From: an uncultured Fulvivirga sp.
Lineage (GTDB): Bacteria > Bacteroidota > Bacteroidia > Cytophagales > Cyclobacteriaceae
Assembly (NCBI GenBank): GCA_947500555.1
Contig: CANMSE010000003.1
Span: 310,001 to 374,000 of the forward strand
Reading direction: 5' to 3'
Length of the DNA: 64,000 bases
The notes under the pieces are model-generated. The model searched no databases, was not told where the DNA came from, and saw only the letters and a program-made list of their open reading frames with translations. Each line of letters opens with the position of its first letter. Within the stretch, counting starts at the first letter, position 1. Shown in pieces: positions 27,787 through 36,583 of this stretch. Both the position numbers and the translations under genes were made by a program.

Positions 27787-29256
27787 TTAGTTAATAGTTA
27801 TATTATCAATGAACACTTCTTTTGTACCATCAATTGATCCTAAGGATCTAACATAAATTACTATTTGATCCTCCGAGGCTGTGAACGTCAGAAGATTTGT
27901 GGTAAGTGTATTCTCTTCAGTGCTCCCGCTTGATGAATTAAAATCATTTTCAATGAGTAAATAGCCATCGATAAGCGGGTTGTCGGTAGATAGATCAGCA
28001 TCTATATCATCCTCTGTCATAATCTCAGTATTCAGGATAAATACTTCAGTATTTACTCCTTCAAATTCTGAGCGTGTTTCAAGCCCCAAAGTATATTCTT
28101 CACCTGCCAGCACTTCGACCACCTGATATAGTCTACGACATACATCATCAAATTTCGCTCCCCTAGTCTTGAACGCTCCATTAGATGTATTGGCTGCTTG
28201 CTCGTTTGTACAGCCAATAAATTTAGTTTCTAAAAATTCATTTAACTGGGTATTATTCCATAGTTCTCTGAAAGGACTTGGTATGTCAGGGCCACCATTT
28301 AAGTCAGAAATCGTAGAATTTGGTGTCATATCCCACATATCTAAGTTATCTCCGTTATTGATGCCTGTGTAATCATCGAAGGTGCCGTTGGCAATGATGG
28401 GGACAAAACGATCGGCTATTACAGCTCTGGTCAGGGTGGTTTGTCTAGTATCATCACTAATAGCCGTAAGACTGACCTCATACCTGCCAGCTTCCTCATA
28501 TCGATAAGCTGGATTCGTTTCAGTAGACGTATTACCGTCTCCAAAATCCCAGACAAAAGATGTGGCATTCACTGATTCATTGGTAAAAAATACCGTTAAC
28601 CCAACCGTCTCTGATGAGAAATTTGCAATTGGACGCGTAGGGTCATCTATAAGAGTAATGGTAATTGTAGTATCTGCAGAATCACCTAGTTCATCTATTG
28701 CTATAAGTGTAACATCAAATTCATCTCCGCTACTCGCTCCATTAAACTCATATACTGGTTCCACCTCTGTAGAAGTGCCTATGCCATCTCCAAAGTCCCA
28801 TATAAAAGTAGTATCGACATTTTGAGATAAATTTGAGAATGTAACTATTCTAAAATCACCATCTAACTGAGCAAAATCGAAGTTTGCCAGAGGTGGCGTC
28901 TGATCGAATATATTTAAAGTGATCGTTGTATCACTTGTCACTTCGTTGTTATCAAAAGCTCTTAGTGTCACATCAAAATTACCATCCTCACTATACTGAT
29001 AAGTAGTATCTTTATTGTTTAAGCCTACCTCAACGGTATTGCCATCACCAAAATCCCATATAAAACCTGTAGCTTCATCGTTGGTAGTATTCGTAAATAC
29101 AATCTGACGATGATTAGATCCTACATCCGCTGTAAAAGAAGCTTCTGGAAAAGTAACATCGGCTATAGATCCCTCTTCCGGAAGATCATATTCACACCCT
29201 ATCCCTACCAACATAATAAGTAAGGAAGCCAAAACTTGTAGTTTAATCGTTTTCAT
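27787..29256 (-). CDS. Surface lipoprotein with three PKD domains
   Basis: A 489-residue lipoprotein with the lipobox VGIGCEYDLPEE (acidic after Cys). Three PKD domains run to about residue 285, each with W-D-F-G-D-G. The C-terminal 200 residues (NGTFDDYTG onward) resemble a carbohydrate-binding beta-sandwich. It lies between the SusD gene (17 bp) and the PL7 genes (23 bp), the position usually held by SusE/SusF-like surface glycan-binding lipoproteins. I infer an alginate-binding role; no enzymatic motif is visible. Confidence 0.85.
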   Translation of the reverse strand: MKTIKLQVLASLLIMLVGIGCEYDLPEEGSIADVTFPEASFTADVGSNHRQIVFTNTTNDEATGFIWDFGDGNTVEVGLNNKDTTYQYSEDGNFDVTLRAFDNNEVTSDTTITLNIFDQTPPLANFDFAQLDGDFRIVTFSNLSQNVDTTFIWDFGDGIGTSTEVEPVYEFNGASSGDEFDVTLIAIDELGDSADTTITITLIDDPTRPIANFSSETVGLTVFFTNESVNATSFVWDFGDGNTSTETNPAYRYEEAGRYEVSLTAISDDTRQTTLTRAVIADRFVPIIANGTFDDYTGINNGDNLDMWDMTPNSTISDLNGGPDIPSPFRELWNNTQLNEFLETKFIGCTNEQAANTSNGAFKTRGAKFDDVCRRLYQVVEVLAGEEYTLGLETRSEFEGVNTEVFILNTEIMTEDDIDADLSTDNPLIDGYLLIENDFNSSSGSTEENTLTTNLLTFTASEDQIVIYVRSLGSIDGTKEVFIDNITIN

Positions 29257-29273
29257 TTTCTTAAATATTTTAA

Positions 29274-30689
29274 TTAGTAACCAGGATTTTGAGGCATGTC
29301 AATGTCACGAGCAAGATTCCTCTCATTCTGAGGTATTGGAAGTAATAAATCGGTATTCTGAAAAGAACCGCCCGTAGCTTCAGCATGAGCGGACAATATA
29401 TTTATTGCTTCATTAAAGCGAATGAGATCAAATAATCGTTGATTTTCGAATGACAACTCCATTCTACGTTCTTCCAGCAATGCATCTTTGGTAACACTCA
29501 GAGAAGCTTCTAAAAAGCCAGCTCTATTCCTAACTTGATCGTAATAAGAAATAGCTGTTGCATTATTTGTTACGTCACTTCCTGCAAGTACGGCCTCTAC
29601 ATACATCAATAAAACATCGGCATATCTAAGCACGATCCAATCGTTGCCAGACTGCAGAGGCCCACTCAAATTATTCGTACTGTATTTTGTGTTCATAAAC
29701 TGACCATCAATTACTGATGCCAATCGAACATCTCTTACTGTTTCTTCTCTCCCAGTCCAAACAAGGCGAATGTTTTCAGTAGTATAATTCAACCTACGAT
29801 CGCCCAGATCGCTGGTTTCCCAGCTGAAATTTTGACTGGTAAGTTGATTGTTTTCGATGTAGTCAATCGCGAAAATGATTTCATCATTCCTTTCATTGAT
29901 ATATATGTCTTCATAATTATCTAAGAGTTCATATTCGCCTGACATAATAATTTCATCGCAGAGAAGTCTGGCTTCTTCATACAATGCCGTTTGACCATCA
30001 GCAGCCATTGTTAGGTAGACTTTAGCCAAGAGAGCTTGCGCAGCTGCTTTTGATGCTCTTGTTTTAAATGTATTATCCAAATTCTCTAAAGCTATCTTTA
30101 AATCGTCTACAATCTGATTATAAATGATATCAGTACTGACTCTGGTAAAAGCTATTTCAGCATCATCATCAGGAGAAATTACCCTTAGCGGCATAGGCAC
30201 AGGTCCAAAAAGCCTCACTAGTTGAAAGTAAACATATGCTCTAACAAATTTTGCTTCACCTTCAAATCCTCCTCTGCGCTCGTCAGTAGCAGAAGTGAGG
30301 TTATCGAGGATGAGGTTTGCTCTTGAGATGACATTGTACATACTCTCATAATAATTCTGAACAACAGTATTACGTGTATCCACTTCGTACACTTCAAACT
30401 GCTGAAAATCTGATGTAGCATCTCCACCACCCCTTGCTCTCGCATTATCCGAGCGCATTTCAATGAGCATGTATTCTATTTGTGTAGACCTGAAGCCTAT
30501 AATCTGTTGGTCATTATCACCTTGTAACCCATCATATATATTCAGAATGCCTACATCTAACTGATCATCATTGGCAAAATAAAACTCCTGACTTATAAAA
30601 GAAATGGGTTCTGGCTCTAAGTAATCGTCACAAGACGAAGCAACCACAATAGAAAATATGATAAGTATTTTAGAATATATAGCTTTCAT
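29274..30689 (-). CDS. susD: SusD/RagB-like outer-membrane lipoprotein
   Basis: A 471-residue surface lipoprotein that binds glycan and caps the SusC channel. The lipobox is VASSCDDYLEPEP, the standard SusD start, and the C-terminus ends with DMPQNPGY, also typical. TPR-like helices lie through the middle. I start at MKAIYSKIL (30689) because the longer frame overlaps the SusC gene. It follows the SusC stop by 4 bp, so the two are translationally linked. Its ligand is inferred from the alginate lyases in the same operon. Confidence 0.95.
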   Translation of the reverse strand: MKAIYSKILIIFSIVVASSCDDYLEPEPISFISQEFYFANDDQLDVGILNIYDGLQGDNDQQIIGFRSTQIEYMLIEMRSDNARARGGGDATSDFQQFEVYEVDTRNTVVQNYYESMYNVISRANLILDNLTSATDERRGGFEGEAKFVRAYVYFQLVRLFGPVPMPLRVISPDDDAEIAFTRVSTDIIYNQIVDDLKIALENLDNTFKTRASKAAAQALLAKVYLTMAADGQTALYEEARLLCDEIIMSGEYELLDNYEDIYINERNDEIIFAIDYIENNQLTSQNFSWETSDLGDRRLNYTTENIRLVWTGREETVRDVRLASVIDGQFMNTKYSTNNLSGPLQSGNDWIVLRYADVLLMYVEAVLAGSDVTNNATAISYYDQVRNRAGFLEASLSVTKDALLEERRMELSFENQRLFDLIRFNEAINILSAHAEATGGSFQNTDLLLPIPQNERNLARDIDMPQNPGY

Positions 30690-30693
30690 CTTA

Positions 30694-33600
30694 TTAAAAA
30701 TTAATGTTAACACCTAAAACAACTTTTCTGACAATTGGAGAGCCTCCACGATTGTAGCCATAAGAAATTGGCTGGAAGTTTGTGTCTTGCCTTACCGACT
30801 CGGGATTCCAGCCCGTAAAATTATCCGCATGAAAGTAGAGCAAATTAGAACCTGAAACGTATACTCGTGCAGACTGTATTTTGAACTGGTCAAGAATATT
30901 GGCTGGTAAAGTATACCCTATATTGAAGTTACGAAGTGATACAAAGGAGGCATCTTGTATGATATCGCTGGTCAAAACTCTCCTTTGAAGAAATTCAGAC
31001 CTAGGTGCATCAGCAGTTGTAGCATTGGCACCTAGGGATAAAGAATATGCTTCTAAATCTGCAATATTCCGTGTTTCCGCACCGTGACTTCCCTGAAACA
31101 TGAAGGATACATCAAACCTGCCAACAGTAAACTCATTTGTAACACTCCAAATAAACTCGGGAAAAGCATTCCCTAAAATGGTACGATCGTCACCATTAAT
31201 GATACCGTCTCCATTCAGATCTTTAACATATACTTCTTCCGATTTAGAATTAATTATCTCAAAGGGCCTTTCACGATATTCAAGAGGCACATCTGAATCA
31301 TATACAAATCCATAAAAATTCGAGATGGGATCACCTAAACTTATGACCCACTCTGTATTTCTGTCGGATCCATCGGTTGGTATAATTACGCTACCATCTG
31401 CGCCACCAAAGTCTGTTAATGTATTTTTATTGGTTGAAGCAATAATATTGGTGCTCCATTTGAATTTCCCAGTGTTTATATTAATGGTTTTGACATTAAC
31501 CTCCACTCCTTCATTCCTCACCTCTCCTATATTTAAAAATGATTCTGTGAATCCGGTGGAACCAGGTATAGGTACATTCAGTAGCAAGTCATCACTTGTT
31601 CTTCTGTAATATTCAAGGCTACCGGATATCTTGTTATCAAAAAGTCCAAAATCAATACCTGGGTTAATTTCAATAGACCGTTCCCATTTTAAGTTATTAT
31701 TTGCAATGTTTATAGCGTTGAACGTTTGAGCTGTACCTCCTTCAATAGCGACAGGTTCTGCACCCAGAATGGGTAAATAGGGATAAAACTCTTGAACATT
31801 ACTGCCAAGATTAGTCACATTATCGTTACCTGTAACTCCATAACTAGCTCGTATTTTTAAGTTACTTATGACCGATGAACCAGAAAGAAAGCCTTCTTCA
31901 GACACTCTCCACCCTATCGAAAAGGCCGGGAACGTACCGAACTTATTATTGTCACCAAAGACAGAGCTTCCGTCTCGTCTTACACTTATGGAGGCCAAAT
32001 ACCTGTCGCGGAATGCGTAATTAACACGACCTATAAATGATATAAGTCTGCGCTCGCGCGTATAACCTTCTCTTAAAAAGATATTTGTAGCACCTTCTAT
32101 TCTCGGAATATCATCGTTGGTAAAACCATTTCCCTCAAACTCTGTGAGTCTGTCGATTTCTTGTTCACCTGCAATTCCAAGTATGGCGTCTATTTCGTGA
32201 TCAATAAAATTTTTGGAATAGTTTAGAAAGAGGTTTTCAACAAATCTAAATCTTGACTGGTTTCTCTCTCTGGCAAGAGCATCTGCAGGATTATTAGTAG
32301 ATTCTGTTCCACGATATGCAGTTTGCAGAAGATCTTGGAACGTTACCGTTACGTTAGACTTTAAACTAAACTCATCATTGAATTGATACTTTGCATTAAC
32401 ATTTGAATAGATTTTAAGCCTCTCATCAATTGTTTCACGTTCTAAGATACGTTGTAATGGACCGGCATTACCGGTATTACTTATACTCCCACTTTCAAAT
32501 TCATTAAAACCTGCGATATTTCCATTATCATCAAAAAATACATCACGTACGGTGACATCATCAAAATGACTTTGCCATACGTAATCACCTTCTTGTAAAT
32601 CAGGAAAATCTTCGAAGTTGACAAATTGTAATGTACGAGCAGTATGCCTTTCAGGTAACCAGGGGGCACTTTGGCGTACCATTTGGCGTAACGCATCATT
32701 ATATCTACTTCTCTTGGTATATGATGGATTAATATTAAAACCTAGTGAGAATTTATCTGAAACCTTCGTATCAACTTTCGCCTTGAAATTATATTTTTTA
32801 AAATCATCAACTAAAAGGACGCCTTCGTCATGTAAATAGTTTAAAGATATACTGTATTTGGTTCGTTGGCTACCACCACGAGCCGACAAGGAATGACTAT
32901 TAACATAACCGCCATTAATTACAATATCTTCCCAATTTGTATCACCTAGTAGTTGTTTAATCCGAGTTGGATCACTTACAGATTCATTGTTAGCCAATTC
33001 AAATGCCACATGATCATTAATGCTGGTCTTAAAATATTCACTCTTATATCCCTCTTGATAACCCGCAAATCCGTTATATGAAAATTTTACTGCTCCTTCT
33101 TTCCCTTCTTTAGTAGTAATCATGATAACTCCGTTTGCCCCCCGCGATCCGAAAATGGCTGCTGATGCTGCATCTTTTAAAATTTCGAAAGATTCGACAT
33201 CATTCATATCGATATTTCCGAAAAATTCTGAATCAACTGGAATCCCATCAATCACTAAAAGAGGTCCTGTATCAGCACTTATAGAACCTACTCCCCTAAT
33301 AAGAATTGTAGGATCACCCCCAACACCTTCTTCTGAGGTGCCAGAAATCTGTACACCTGAAACCTGCCCTACCAGCGCATCATCGACTCTGGAGAATGGT
33401 AGTTGTTCTAATTTTTCATTTGTCACTTTGGAAATGGCCCCTGTTAAATGAGATTTCTTTTGTGTCCCGTAACCTATAACTACCACTTCTGACAACTGTG
33501 TGATATCCGTTTCCAAGGTTATATCGAAGCTTGTTCGATTTGAGACTAAAACAATTTGAGATTTGAAACCTACATAAGAAAATACTAATGCAGCACCATC

Positions 33601-33831
33601 TTCAACCTCAAGGGAAAACTTCCCGTTTACATCTGTCACTGTTCCAATAGTAGTATTTTGTACTCTTACAGCCACTCCAGGTAACTCCTCGCCATTGTCG
33701 GAAACTACGGTACCATTGACCGTCCGACTTTGTGCATTTAAATCAAAATCCATGCATGTAAAAGCAAACAGTATAATAAAGAAACTGACGGCTCTACTTC
33801 GGATTTTAAACATTGGTAAAATGTTCTTCAT
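30694..33831 (-). CDS. susC: SusC/RagA TonB-dependent outer-membrane transporter
   Basis: A 1045-residue importer. It shows a signal peptide, a carboxypeptidase-regulatory-like domain (GTVVSDNGEELPGV, about 40-120), a plug domain (GYGTQKKSHLTGAISKVT and later RGVGSI), and a 22-strand barrel ending in an aromatic-rich strand (VVLGVNINF). It should pull alginate oligomers into the periplasm using TonB. It is the first gene of the long minus-strand alginate operon, with a 12-bp inverted repeat in its leader and a FadR-type regulator gene upstream. Confidence 0.96.
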   Translation of the reverse strand: MKNILPMFKIRSRAVSFFIILFAFTCMDFDLNAQSRTVNGTVVSDNGEELPGVAVRVQNTTIGTVTDVNGKFSLEVEDGAALVFSYVGFKSQIVLVSNRTSFDITLETDITQLSEVVVIGYGTQKKSHLTGAISKVTNEKLEQLPFSRVDDALVGQVSGVQISGTSEEGVGGDPTILIRGVGSISADTGPLLVIDGIPVDSEFFGNIDMNDVESFEILKDAASAAIFGSRGANGVIMITTKEGKEGAVKFSYNGFAGYQEGYKSEYFKTSINDHVAFELANNESVSDPTRIKQLLGDTNWEDIVINGGYVNSHSLSARGGSQRTKYSISLNYLHDEGVLLVDDFKKYNFKAKVDTKVSDKFSLGFNINPSYTKRSRYNDALRQMVRQSAPWLPERHTARTLQFVNFEDFPDLQEGDYVWQSHFDDVTVRDVFFDDNGNIAGFNEFESGSISNTGNAGPLQRILERETIDERLKIYSNVNAKYQFNDEFSLKSNVTVTFQDLLQTAYRGTESTNNPADALARERNQSRFRFVENLFLNYSKNFIDHEIDAILGIAGEQEIDRLTEFEGNGFTNDDIPRIEGATNIFLREGYTRERRLISFIGRVNYAFRDRYLASISVRRDGSSVFGDNNKFGTFPAFSIGWRVSEEGFLSGSSVISNLKIRASYGVTGNDNVTNLGSNVQEFYPYLPILGAEPVAIEGGTAQTFNAINIANNNLKWERSIEINPGIDFGLFDNKISGSLEYYRRTSDDLLLNVPIPGSTGFTESFLNIGEVRNEGVEVNVKTININTGKFKWSTNIIASTNKNTLTDFGGADGSVIIPTDGSDRNTEWVISLGDPISNFYGFVYDSDVPLEYRERPFEIINSKSEEVYVKDLNGDGIINGDDRTILGNAFPEFIWSVTNEFTVGRFDVSFMFQGSHGAETRNIADLEAYSLSLGANATTADAPRSEFLQRRVLTSDIIQDASFVSLRNFNIGYTLPANILDQFKIQSARVYVSGSNLLYFHADNFTGWNPESVRQDTNFQPISYGYNRGGSPIVRKVVLGVNINF

Positions 33832-33894
33832 TTTTAAATGATTTTGTGTGATTAATTTCCTTTAGGATTTGTAGGAACAATCGGAATGACCATT

Positions 33895-33926
33895 CATTTT
33901 CAAAAAAATGAGTATTTTTGAAAATG
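33895..33926. promoter_or_regulatory. Inverted repeat upstream of susC
   Basis: Perfect 12-bp arms CATTTTCAAAAA and TTTTTGAAAATG, at 33895-33906 and 33915-33926, separated by 8 bp. It lies 63 bp before the susC start codon. It could be an operator for the alginate operon or a structured leader. No TAnnTTTG promoter box was found nearby, so its exact role is open. Confidence 0.45.
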
Positions 33927-34001
33927 AAAGGGAAAATCCGTTAACGCTTCCAATACCGATCGCCAAATTGATATTTGATGGTGTTAATATTCCTTAATAA
34001 T

Positions 34002-34031
34002 AAATGGACTTGGCCCTTGGCCAGTCCATTT
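34002..34031. terminator. Hairpin between the regulator gene and susC
   Basis: A stem of AAATGGACT/AGTCCATTT extended by TGGCC/GGCC with one bulged base. A T7 run follows on the plus strand, while the minus strand has a weaker TTTATTATT. It sits 38 bp after the stop of the regulator gene (minus strand), so it probably ends that transcript and separates it from susC. Confidence 0.55.
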
Positions 34032-34068
34032 TTTTATCCTGTGTTCATTCTAGCATAATATCTGGTCC

Positions 34069-34818
34069 TTATTTATTGTGCCCATTTCCATTTAGAAAGG
34101 GCTGTTCTTTTAACGTTTTTACATACTCACTAATGTCTTTTAAATGCTCTCGCATAGTATCTCCTACTTTATCGACATTTTTTTCAGTTATATACTGTAA
34201 GATTTCTTCATGCTGCTCTACAGCCAATTCTGCCCGTCCTTCTCCACATACATCATGTTTGGTAAAATAATGCATGATCTCGGGGGTTATAATCAGCATT
34301 AATGAATTTAATACTGAATTTTGGCTGGCTTCTGCTATTTTAAGATGAAAGAGGAGATCCTCTTCTACAGCCGATACATTATTGGTCAGAGCATTTTTAT
34401 GTGCCAACAATGCATTTGATAATCTTTGAAGATCATCTTCTGTTCTTCTTTCGGCTGCATTTTCCGCAGCGCTTACTTCTAGTAATACTCTTGTTTCTAC
34501 TAATGATCGAAAATCGCGTCTTTCAAGTTCAAGAACATCCGTAATCAACCCTTCCAAAGCTGCTATTCCTAAACCTGCTACAACTGTTCCACTTTGTGGA
34601 AGTGTACGTAGAATACCGTAAAACTCTAATTTTCTTATGGCGTCCCGGACACTGGTTCTTCCAACACCAAATTTTTCACTTAACATTCTTTCCGATGGCA
34701 ACCTGTCACCAGGATTTAACTGCCCTGAAGAAATAAGCTCTCTAATCTGTTGAATAATCTTGTCTGCAGGTTTTTCAACAACTATTTCACTGAAGTTATT
34801 TAATAAGCTCTCTTTCAT
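34069..34818 (-). CDS. GntR-family regulator, FadR (FCD) subfamily
   Basis: A 249-residue DNA-binding regulator. The N-terminal winged helix spans about residues 15-80 (GDRLPSERMLSEKFGVGRTS), and the C-terminal helical FCD domain shows the metal- and ligand-binding pattern D-x-x-F-H (DLLFHLKIAE) and EQHEEIL. Its location just upstream of the susC operon suggests it controls alginate genes, probably with KDG, DEH or a related uronate as effector. A TGGTCGACCA palindrome of FadR type lies just before its own start codon, suggesting autoregulation. Confidence 0.9.
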   Translation of the reverse strand: MKESLLNNFSEIVVEKPADKIIQQIRELISSGQLNPGDRLPSERMLSEKFGVGRTSVRDAIRKLEFYGILRTLPQSGTVVAGLGIAALEGLITDVLELERRDFRSLVETRVLLEVSAAENAAERRTEDDLQRLSNALLAHKNALTNNVSAVEEDLLFHLKIAEASQNSVLNSLMLIITPEIMHYFTKHDVCGEGRAELAVEQHEEILQYITEKNVDKVGDTMREHLKDISEYVKTLKEQPFLNGNGHNK

Positions 34819-34830
34819 AACAATTAGTTT

Positions 34831-34849
34831 ACCAGCAACTGGTCGACCA
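34831..34849. promoter_or_regulatory. Overlapping FadR-type operators before the GntR regulator gene
   Basis: Two overlapping palindromes: ACCAG-CAA-CTGGT at 34831-34843 and the perfect TGGTCGACCA at 34840-34849, centred about 26 bp upstream of the regulator start codon at 34818. The TGGT-ACCA core is the known half-site type of FadR-subfamily GntR proteins. Probable self-control site. Confidence 0.55.
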
Positions 34850-34893
34850 ATTTATAATACTTAAAAATAACATGCAAGAAATTTGTGTTTTTT

Positions 34894-34909
34894 CTGCAAC
34901 CGATTGCAG
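34894..34909. promoter_or_regulatory. LacI/GalR-type operator-like site
   Basis: CTGCAACCGATTGCAG has perfect CTGCAA/TTGCAG arms around a central CG, the TGnAAnCGnTTnCA pattern of LacI-family operators. It lies about 76 bp upstream of the GntR regulator gene. No LacI-family gene is in this window, so a regulator elsewhere in the genome would be needed. Confidence 0.45.
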
Positions 34910-34958
34910 TCAAATTCTATTTTGAAGTAAACCCTTAAGAACGGATTATCTAATCACT

Positions 34959-35528
34959 TCAAATCATAGTTACTATTTCATCCAATGGCTTTCTTTCTTG
35001 TTGAGCATACTCACGCTCTTTCAACCCCTCAGGTAACTGGTCAGCATTTCCTCGGTATCCTATCGCTGCAACACAAACAGGATCAAAATTCTCATCCTTA
35101 ACTATCTCGTCTTGAGCTCGAATTCTATCAAAACCAGCCATTTGATGAACATTTAGATTGAGTTTGGTGGCCTGAATGGATAAGTTAGCCATAGCCTGTC
35201 CTGTGTCATACCAGCAATGAATGTTATCTTTATCATTTTGCGAGAACTGTTTCTTGGCAATGACCTGAACTAATACTTGTGCATCTTTTGCCCATTTTTG
35301 ATTGAATTCACCCAGCACATCAAATATCTTGCGATAATTTTTATCTCCTTTTACACCCACAATAAATCTCCATGGCTGTTCATTGAAGGCACTTGCTGAC
35401 CATCGGGCAGCTTCGAAAAGACTCATTAAGGTTTCTTTTGCCACGACTTCATCATTATAAGCTCTCCCACTCCAACGATTGGTAATAATAGGATCGATTG
35501 GATACTCATTTTCTATTTTTGGTTTCAT
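34959..35528 (-). CDS. Nitroreductase-family FMN oxidoreductase
   Basis: A 189-residue flavin enzyme. It opens with the FMN-binding RWSGRAYNDE segment (about 19-28), followed by SAFNEQPWRFIVG and, later, CVAAIGYRG, which also contact FMN in this family. Family members use NAD(P)H to reduce nitro groups or other electron-poor substrates; the natural substrate is unknown. It is a single gene between the GntR regulator and pirin genes, with no clear link to the alginate locus. Confidence 0.88.
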   Translation of the reverse strand: MKPKIENEYPIDPIITNRWSGRAYNDEVVAKETLMSLFEAARWSASAFNEQPWRFIVGVKGDKNYRKIFDVLGEFNQKWAKDAQVLVQVIAKKQFSQNDKDNIHCWYDTGQAMANLSIQATKLNLNVHQMAGFDRIRAQDEIVKDENFDPVCVAAIGYRGNADQLPEGLKEREYAQQERKPLDEIVTMI

Positions 35529-35614
35529 GTTAATTCAGATTTAGTTAAAATAAAGATAGGAATCTATAATCTGTAGACTAGAGATTCCTACCCCTTTCGG
35601 TCAGGCTTTTAAAC

Positions 35615-36478
35615 CTAATTCATTGGTACCTCCATTAGTAAAACTCGTGCGTCAGAATTAGCCTTCACATTAATGCTATTAACCGCGCTAATACCAAAAC
35701 CGTCTCTGGTATTCAATTTCTGACCTTCTATTTCTACCTCACCGTCAAGAATAAAAGCATATACTCCATTGCCTTCTTTCTTAATATTGTAGTCAGCTGA
35801 GACACCATTATCCAGCTTACCAATGTGAAACCATGCATCTTGATGAATCCACACCCCCTGATCATCTTTGTTCGGTGATAGTACCTGATAGAATTCATTT
35901 TCTTTTTCTACCTCTCGAATTGATATCTGATCGTAACGAGGTTCAACATCCTTCTCTTTGGGAAAAACCCATATTTGAAGGAATTTGACTTCCTTATCTT
36001 CATTTTTATTAAACTCACTATGGAAAATGCCAGTTCCGGCACTCAATACTTGTACATCTCCCTCCTTAATGACTGCTTCGTTTCCCATAGAGTCTTTGTG
36101 TTTTAAATCACCCTCCAATGGAATTGAAATAATCTCCATATTCTCATGAGGATGAGTACCAAAACCTCTTCCAGGGGCTACTGTGTCATCATTTAAGACT
36201 CTCAATACACCAAAGTGTACTCTTTCTGGATTATAATAGTTAGCAAAGCTAAATGAGTGATGAGAATTTAGCCAACCATGGTTAGCATGTCCTCTTGATT
36301 CTGCTGTATGCAATACTGTCTTCATCGTTTTTTTCTCCTTATTGGGTAGATGGTTAAAACCTACCTGTTTTAATAATTCATTTTTAGATAATCTTTTTTT
36401 TGCTCTGAGTGTTGGTGCGGTTAATGCTGCACCAACAGTACCTAATAGTACTTTTGTAATAAATCCTTTCCTGTTCAT
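35615..36478 (-). CDS. Pirin family protein with N-terminal leader
   Basis: A 287-residue bicupin. The pirin core starts at MKTVLHTAESRGHANHGW (about residue 52), and the metal site THPHENMEI is intact. Upstream lies a leader beginning MNRKGFITKVLLGTVGAAL with a hydrophobic stretch, resembling a Tat-like or membrane leader but with only one arginine, as R-K. Most pirins lack such a leader. Either the protein is exported, or translation starts at the internal ATG at about residue 52 and the upstream part is a relic. Enzymatic activity (quercetinase-like) is possible but unproven. Confidence 0.82.
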   Translation of the reverse strand: MNRKGFITKVLLGTVGAALTAPTLRAKKRLSKNELLKQVGFNHLPNKEKKTMKTVLHTAESRGHANHGWLNSHHSFSFANYYNPERVHFGVLRVLNDDTVAPGRGFGTHPHENMEIISIPLEGDLKHKDSMGNEAVIKEGDVQVLSAGTGIFHSEFNKNEDKEVKFLQIWVFPKEKDVEPRYDQISIREVEKENEFYQVLSPNKDDQGVWIHQDAWFHIGKLDNGVSADYNIKKEGNGVYAFILDGEVEIEGQKLNTRDGFGISAVNSINVKANSDARVLLMEVPMN

Positions 36479-36583
36479 AACATCAATCAATGTTTACACA
36501 TCAAATAACGTTAAAGATCATTAAAAGGGTATTATAAAAAAGTCCGATAAGAGTATGAAAAAGTCTGATTTAGGGATTTCCTC

